A stretch of DNA of 64,000 bases from NCBI RefSeq assembly GCF_900460215.1, contig NZ_UHIA01000004.1, positions 1,496,001-1,560,000 of the forward strand, in the 5' to 3' direction. The translations under genes and the position numbers were made by a program. The notes below the pieces were generated by a model. That model searched no databases and was not told the origin of the DNA. It saw only the letters and a program-made list of their open reading frames with translations. Source of the DNA: Suttonella indologenes (GTDB taxonomy: Bacteria > Pseudomonadota > Gammaproteobacteria > Cardiobacteriales > Cardiobacteriaceae). The first letter of the stretch is position 1; the number at the start of each line of letters is the position of its first letter. Positions 59,794 through 64,000 of this stretch are shown piece after piece.

Positions 59794-61086
59794 TTAGTTT
59801 TTGATTTTGCCCAATAAAGCCGCTTTGCCGCCGTATTTGGCTTTTTCACCCAATTCAGCCTCAATGGTCAGCAAGCGGTTGTATTTCGCAACGCGGTCTG
59901 AACGGCAGAGAGAACCGGTTTTGATTTGGGTCGCCGTCGTGGCTACAGCGATGTCGGCAATCGTGGTGTCTTCGGTTTCGCCGGAGCGGTGCGAAATGAC
60001 CGCAGCATAGCCGGCATCATTTGCCATTTTGATGGCCTGCATGGTTTCTTGCAGCGAGCCGATTTGGTTCGGCTTAATCAAAATCGCATTGGCAATGCCT
60101 TTGTCGATACCTTCTTTCAAGATGCTAGTATTGGTTACGAATAAATCGTCACCGACCAATTGCACTTTGCCGCCCAGTTTTTCGGTAAGCAATTTCCAGC
60201 CTTCCCAATCGCTTTCGTCCAAGCCGTCTTCAATCGATACAATCGGATAACGCTCGCACAGACCCGCCAAATAATCCACGAATTCCGCTGAAGTGTAAGA
60301 TTTTCCTTCGGAAGCCAGCACGTATTTGCCGTCTTTGTAGAACTCGGAAGCAGCGGCGTCCATCGCCAGATAAATTTGCTCGCCTGCTTTATAGCCTGCT
60401 TTTTCAATCGCCTGCATAATCACTTCAAAAGCCGCTTCGTTAGAAGGCAAATCAGGGGCAAAACCGCCTTCATCGCCGACTGCAGTATTCAAACCTTTGT
60501 CGTTCAATACTTTTTTCAAGGTGTGGAAAATTTCCGCACCGGCGCGCAAGGCTTCGCTGAAAGAATCAAATCCCGCCGGCATAATCATGAATTCTTGAAT
60601 ATCGACGGAGTTGTCGGCATGCTCGCCGCCGTTGATGATGTTCATCATCGGCACCGGCAGAACGTAGTCATTTGTTACGTGTAGCACTTCGTACAAAGGT
60701 TTTTTCACGCTGGCGGCTTTGGCATGGGCTAAGGCTAAAGACACGCCTAAGATGGCGTTTGCGCCCAAGTTTTTCTTAAAGGCATCGCCGTCCATGTCCA
60801 GCATGATTTTGTCTAAGGCTTCCAAATCGTCAATCGATTTGCCTTTCAGCGCCGGCGCAAATTTTTCATTGACGTTTGCCACCGCGTTTTTCACGCCTTT
60901 ACCCAAATAACGCGCTTTGTCGCCGTCGCGCATTTCCAAGGCTTCGCGCGAACCGGTAGAAGCACCTGAAGGCACGCCGGCTTTGCCGACCGCACCATCG
61001 CTCAATTGGGCAATGACTTGAACGGTAGGATTACCGCGTGAGTCTAAAATTTCAATCGCTTGGATTTTTTCAATCGTTACGCTCAT
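59794..61086 (-). CDS. eno: Enolase
   Basis: Interconverts 2-phosphoglycerate and phosphoenolpyruvate. The 430 residues carry the enolase signature ILIKPNQIGSLQET, VGDEGGFAPDL, SIEDGLDESDWEGW and SHRSGETEDTTIADIAVA. A GGAGAAAGACA ribosome site precedes the ATG. It lies in the conserved pyrG-kdsA-eno-ftsB order. Confidence 0.98.
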   Translation of the reverse strand: MSVTIEKIQAIEILDSRGNPTVQVIAQLSDGAVGKAGVPSGASTGSREALEMRDGDKARYLGKGVKNAVANVNEKFAPALKGKSIDDLEALDKIMLDMDGDAFKKNLGANAILGVSLALAHAKAASVKKPLYEVLHVTNDYVLPVPMMNIINGGEHADNSVDIQEFMIMPAGFDSFSEALRAGAEIFHTLKKVLNDKGLNTAVGDEGGFAPDLPSNEAAFEVIMQAIEKAGYKAGEQIYLAMDAAASEFYKDGKYVLASEGKSYTSAEFVDYLAGLCERYPIVSIEDGLDESDWEGWKLLTEKLGGKVQLVGDDLFVTNTSILKEGIDKGIANAILIKPNQIGSLQETMQAIKMANDAGYAAVISHRSGETEDTTIADIAVATTATQIKTGSLCRSDRVAKYNRLLTIEAELGEKAKYGGKAALLGKIKN

Positions 61087-61111
61087 TGTCTTTCTCCTAT
61101 GTAAAAAATCT

Positions 61112-61924
61112 TTAAAGGCTTTTCGCTACCGCATCAAAGGCTTGCAATCTGCTCAATAAGGCTTGCATCTCTGCCAAAGGCACGGCGTTCGGACCATCTG
61201 ATAAGGCTTTTTCCGGCTCGGGATGGGTTTCCATAAAGAGTCCCGCTACGCCGACCGCCACCGCCGCCCGTGCCAACACCGGCACGAATTCGCGTTGACC
61301 GCCTGAAGAAGCGCCCTGCCCGCCCGGTAATTGGACGGAATGGGTGGCGTCAAAAACGACCGGACAATCAAAACCCGCCATTACCGCCAGCGAACGCATA
61401 TCGGAAACCAGATTGTTATAACCGAAAGAGGCGCCGCGCTCACACAGCATAATCTGCTGATTACCGGTTGCTTTGGCTTTTTCCGCCACATGCTGCATAT
61501 CCCAAGGAGCGAGAAACTGCCCTTTTTTAATATTGACGGGCTTGCCTTGCCGGCAAACATTGGTAATAAAATCGGTTTGCCGGCATAGGAATGCTGGGGT
61601 TTGCAAGACATCGACCACATCCGCCACTTCGTCTAAGGGCGTGTATTCATGCACATCCGTCAGCACCGGCAATTCCAATTCCGCTTTAACTTTCGCCAGA
61701 ATTTCCAAGCCTTTCGCCATGCCTAAGCCGCGATAGCTGTTGCCGGAGGAACGGTTCGCCTTATCGAAAGAGGATTTATAAATAAACGGAATGCCTAAAT
61801 CCTGCGTGATTTTTTTCAGCGTTTCCGCTGTGGACATGGTCATCGCCTCAGATTCAATCACGCAAGTGCCTGCAATGAGGAAAAAGGGCTGCCGATTACC
61901 AACTTCAAAACCGCATAATTTCAT
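61112..61924 (-). CDS. kdsA: 2-dehydro-3-deoxyphosphooctonate aldolase (Kdo-8-P synthase)
   Basis: Condenses arabinose 5-phosphate and PEP to Kdo-8-phosphate for LPS inner core. The 270 residues show IAGTCVIESE, YKSSFDKANRSSGNSYRG in adjoining pieces, VLTDVHEY, CERGASFGYNNLVSDMRS and VFDATHSVQLPGG. The ATG overlaps the pyrG stop by 4 bases. Confidence 0.97.
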   Translation of the reverse strand: MKLCGFEVGNRQPFFLIAGTCVIESEAMTMSTAETLKKITQDLGIPFIYKSSFDKANRSSGNSYRGLGMAKGLEILAKVKAELELPVLTDVHEYTPLDEVADVVDVLQTPAFLCRQTDFITNVCRQGKPVNIKKGQFLAPWDMQHVAEKAKATGNQQIMLCERGASFGYNNLVSDMRSLAVMAGFDCPVVFDATHSVQLPGGQGASSGGQREFVPVLARAAVAVGVAGLFMETHPEPEKALSDGPNAVPLAEMQALLSRLQAFDAVAKSL

Positions 61925-63555
61925 GCTTTCTGCTCCTGATGCTGTTTAGCCGCCTGCACAAATGCCGTAAAGAGCGGATGCCCTTTGCGCGGGGTCGAGG
62001 TGAATTCCGGATGCGATTGTAAAGCGACAAAGAAAGGATGCTCGGGAATTTCCACCACTTCCACCAAACCGTTGTCCGCCGAGCGGCCTGAAATTTTCAG
62101 CCCAGCTTCTTCCAGGCGTTTTTCATAGTGGGTATTGACTTCATAGCGGTGGCGGTGGCGCTCGTTCATCAATTCGCCGCCGTAAATGTGCGCGATTTTG
62201 CTGCCCGATTTCAATTTTGCCGGCAATGTGCCCAAACGCATCGTGCCGCCTAAATCCGCCTGCGCATCGCGATGCTCTTTCTCGCCGCGCTCGTTGACCC
62301 ATTGTGCGACCAGAGCGATGACCGGCTCGAGATTGTCGTCCTGCCATTCCGTGCTGCCCGCTTTTTCAATACCTAGAACATTGCGCGCATATTCAATCAC
62401 GGCAATTTGCATGCCCAGACAAATACCTAGATAAGGGATTTTGTTTTCGCGCGCATATTGCACCGCCAGCAATTTGCCCTCGATGCCGCGGTTGCCGAAG
62501 CCGCCGGGAACGACGATGGCATCCACGCCCGCCAGCAAATGCGTGCCTTTTTGGTGTAAATCTTCCGAATCGATATAGCGGATATTGACCTTGGTCTGCG
62601 TATGAATGCCGCCGTGGAAAAGCGCTTCGTTAAGCGATTTATAAGCATCGGTCAAATCGACGTATTTTCCCACCATGGCAATGGTAACTTGTTCCTGCAT
62701 GGTATTAATCGTGTCAACGACATGCTGCCATTGCGACAAATCCGCCGCTTTCGCATCCGTAATCGCAAAATGGCGCATAACTAGCTCATCTACGCCTTGA
62801 TGATGATACAGCAACGGAATTTCATAAATATTGCCGACATCCAAGCCCGTGACCACCGCATCGGCGGACACATTGGTAAATAGGGCGATTTTGCGCCGCT
62901 CTTCTTCGGGCAATTCGCGATCGGCGCGGCAAATCAGCATATCCGGCTGAATGCCGATTGAGCGCAATTCTTTAACGCTGTGCTGCGTCGGCTTGGTTTT
63001 CAACTCTCCGGCGGCAGAAATATAAGGCAATAAGGTCAGATGGATATACATCGCACGGCTGCGTCCGACTTCCGTGCCCAATTGGCGAATCGCCTCCATA
63101 AACGGCAGGGATTCGATATCGCCGACCGTGCCGCCGACTTCCACCATCGCAATATCCGCGCCTTCTGCGGCGCGCAAGACATAGGATTTGATGGCATCGG
63201 TAATATGCGGAATGACTTGCACCGTCGCGCCTAAAAACTCGCCGCGCCGCTCGCGCCGAATCACTTCCTGATAAATGCGCCCTGTAGTGCAATTGTTGAA
63301 TTGTGTGGCGCGCATATTCACAAAACGCTCATAATGCCCTAAATCCAAATCCGTTTCCGCGCCGTCGTGGGTTACAAATACTTCGCCGTGCTGGAAAGGA
63401 CTCATCGTGCCCGGGTCCACATTAATATAAGGGTCCAGCTTAATCATGGTGACACGCAGACCGCGTGATTCCAAAATCGCGCCCAAAGAAGCGGCGGCGA
63501 TGCCCTTACCTAATGAGGAGACCACGCCGCCCGTTACAAATATGAATTTTGTCAT
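61921..63555 (-). CDS. pyrG: CTP synthase
   Basis: Aminates UTP to CTP with glutamine as nitrogen donor. The 544 residues have an N-terminal amidoligase domain (MTKFIFVTGGVVSSLGKGI, PYINVDPGTMSPFQHGEVF in two pieces) and a C-terminal class I glutaminase domain with nucleophile motif YLGICLGMQIA and the His-Glu pair in QSHPEF. The start at 63555 is the universal MTKFIFVTGG; the frame is open upstream without a ribosome site. Confidence 0.98.
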   Translation of the reverse strand: MTKFIFVTGGVVSSLGKGIAAASLGAILESRGLRVTMIKLDPYINVDPGTMSPFQHGEVFVTHDGAETDLDLGHYERFVNMRATQFNNCTTGRIYQEVIRRERRGEFLGATVQVIPHITDAIKSYVLRAAEGADIAMVEVGGTVGDIESLPFMEAIRQLGTEVGRSRAMYIHLTLLPYISAAGELKTKPTQHSVKELRSIGIQPDMLICRADRELPEEERRKIALFTNVSADAVVTGLDVGNIYEIPLLYHHQGVDELVMRHFAITDAKAADLSQWQHVVDTINTMQEQVTIAMVGKYVDLTDAYKSLNEALFHGGIHTQTKVNIRYIDSEDLHQKGTHLLAGVDAIVVPGGFGNRGIEGKLLAVQYARENKIPYLGICLGMQIAVIEYARNVLGIEKAGSTEWQDDNLEPVIALVAQWVNERGEKEHRDAQADLGGTMRLGTLPAKLKSGSKIAHIYGGELMNERHRHRYEVNTHYEKRLEEAGLKISGRSADNGLVEVVEIPEHPFFVALQSHPEFTSTPRKGHPLFTAFVQAAKQHQEQKA

Positions 63556-63574
63556 CGCTAATCCCAAGCTGAAT

Positions 63575-64000
63575 TTACCGCGCAATAGTATCAGAATTAG
63601 GCTTTCTATGCCATAGCATAACCAGCTCCGCAAATGCCGCCGCAGCCCCCAATTCTCCTACCCAAGCCAATTGCCCGTCCACCCACAGCAAGGGCAGACG
63701 GCGGCGCAGCGGCGGCGCGATTCTTGCCAAACGCAGCCATTCTTTCAAAGGTTTGGCATGCCTTTTCCCGACAGGGCGAAAGGCTTGCGCCGGCGGATAC
63801 AATGCCCAGCGGCAGTCTTTGCCGCGCAATAATTCCTGCCCTGCCTGCACCTCAAGCTGCCCGATACCCACCCAATCGGTTGTTAGGGCAAAAGGCGGCG
63901 GCGCACTAGGCGCTTGCCGCGGCAGATAATAAATCGCATCGTCATAGTAATAGAGCAACGTTTGGGCATATTCAATCGCCGCATAATCCGCTCCTGCGGC
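63575..64000 (-). CDS. tilS: tRNA(Ile)-lysidine synthase, C-terminal part (cut by window edge)
   Basis: The last 141 codons of TilS, which converts C34 of tRNA-Ile2 to lysidine. The frame is open to the right edge. Visible are the C-terminal TilS domain marks GKRHAKPLKEWLRLARIAPPLRRRLPLL (in two pieces) and WVDGQLAWVGELG. The PP-loop catalytic domain lies outside the window. Its place ahead of pyrG is common in gammaproteobacteria, and the position supports the call because this domain varies. Confidence 0.85.
   Translation of the reverse strand, partial: AAGADYAAIEYAQTLLYYYDDAIYYLPRQAPSAPPPFALTTDWVGIGQLEVQAGQELLRGKDCRWALYPPAQAFRPVGKRHAKPLKEWLRLARIAPPLRRRLPLLWVDGQLAWVGELGAAAAFAELVMLWHRKPNSDTIAR

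Overview
This window looks like the chromosome of a gammaproteobacterium with moderate-to-high GC content. Evidence is the complete gammaproteobacterial division/cell-wall (dcw) cluster running mraZ to lpxC, the tilS-pyrG-kdsA-eno-ftsB block, the ratA-rnfH/smpB divergence, lipid A genes and the Pqi transport system. A host-associated, fermentative or anaerobically respiring lifestyle is suggested by aspA-dcuA. A Cardiobacteriaceae-like organism is my best guess, but that is inference from gene order only.

Layout. 1-9.2 kb: tail of an amino-acid ABC ATPase, a two-gene radical SAM/DNA-repair pair, aspA-dcuA, aconitase and tcdA. 9.2-16.4 kb: TatD-type nuclease, a small PqiA-like protein, a DUF1249 protein, apt, a Bax-inhibitor-like membrane protein, then a pqi operon with PqiA split into two genes, pqiB, pqiC and an unknown coiled-coil protein. 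16.5-33.9 kb (minus strand): sixteen dcw genes, nearly all translationally coupled by 1-16 base overlaps, read from a clear sigma-70 promoter at 33952-33979. Three perfect DnaA boxes lie upstream of that promoter. 34.2-42.8 kb: rnfH, ratA, smpB, an MBL hydrolase, GNAT, ccmB, lpxL-type acyltransferase, yceF, sppA, rluC, cytochrome c5, tRNA-Arg, ttcA. 43.0-43.2 kb: tRNA-Thr and tRNA-Leu.

43.2-52.6 kb is an accessory island that starts just past tRNA-Leu. It holds a truncated plasmid-type primase, a dead IS256 with a nested TA-flanked miniature element, a string of start-less CdiA/filamentous-haemagglutinin C-terminal toxin cassettes each followed by an AT-rich candidate immunity gene, an IS of the Zn-ribbon IS256-variant type, and IS30 wreckage. 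The IS30 wreckage carries a second miniature element and a 0.75 kb phage- or plasmid-like segment. Two exact copies of the Kingella-type DNA uptake sequence sit in the toxin cassettes, pointing to Neisseriaceae as donor. The 0.75 kb segment carries a 17-residue hydrophobic peptide gene with a promoter in each direction, a good candidate for an Ibs/Sib-like type I toxin-antitoxin.

52.6-64 kb returns to core genes: metY, with a strong candidate small RNA gene beyond it, a second copy of the Zn-ribbon IS, a Na+/Ca2+ antiporter gene split by an IS630, a frameshifted inositol-monophosphatase-family gene, aroB, ftsB, eno, kdsA, pyrG and the 3' end of tilS. No CRISPR array, rRNA operon or intact prophage was seen.
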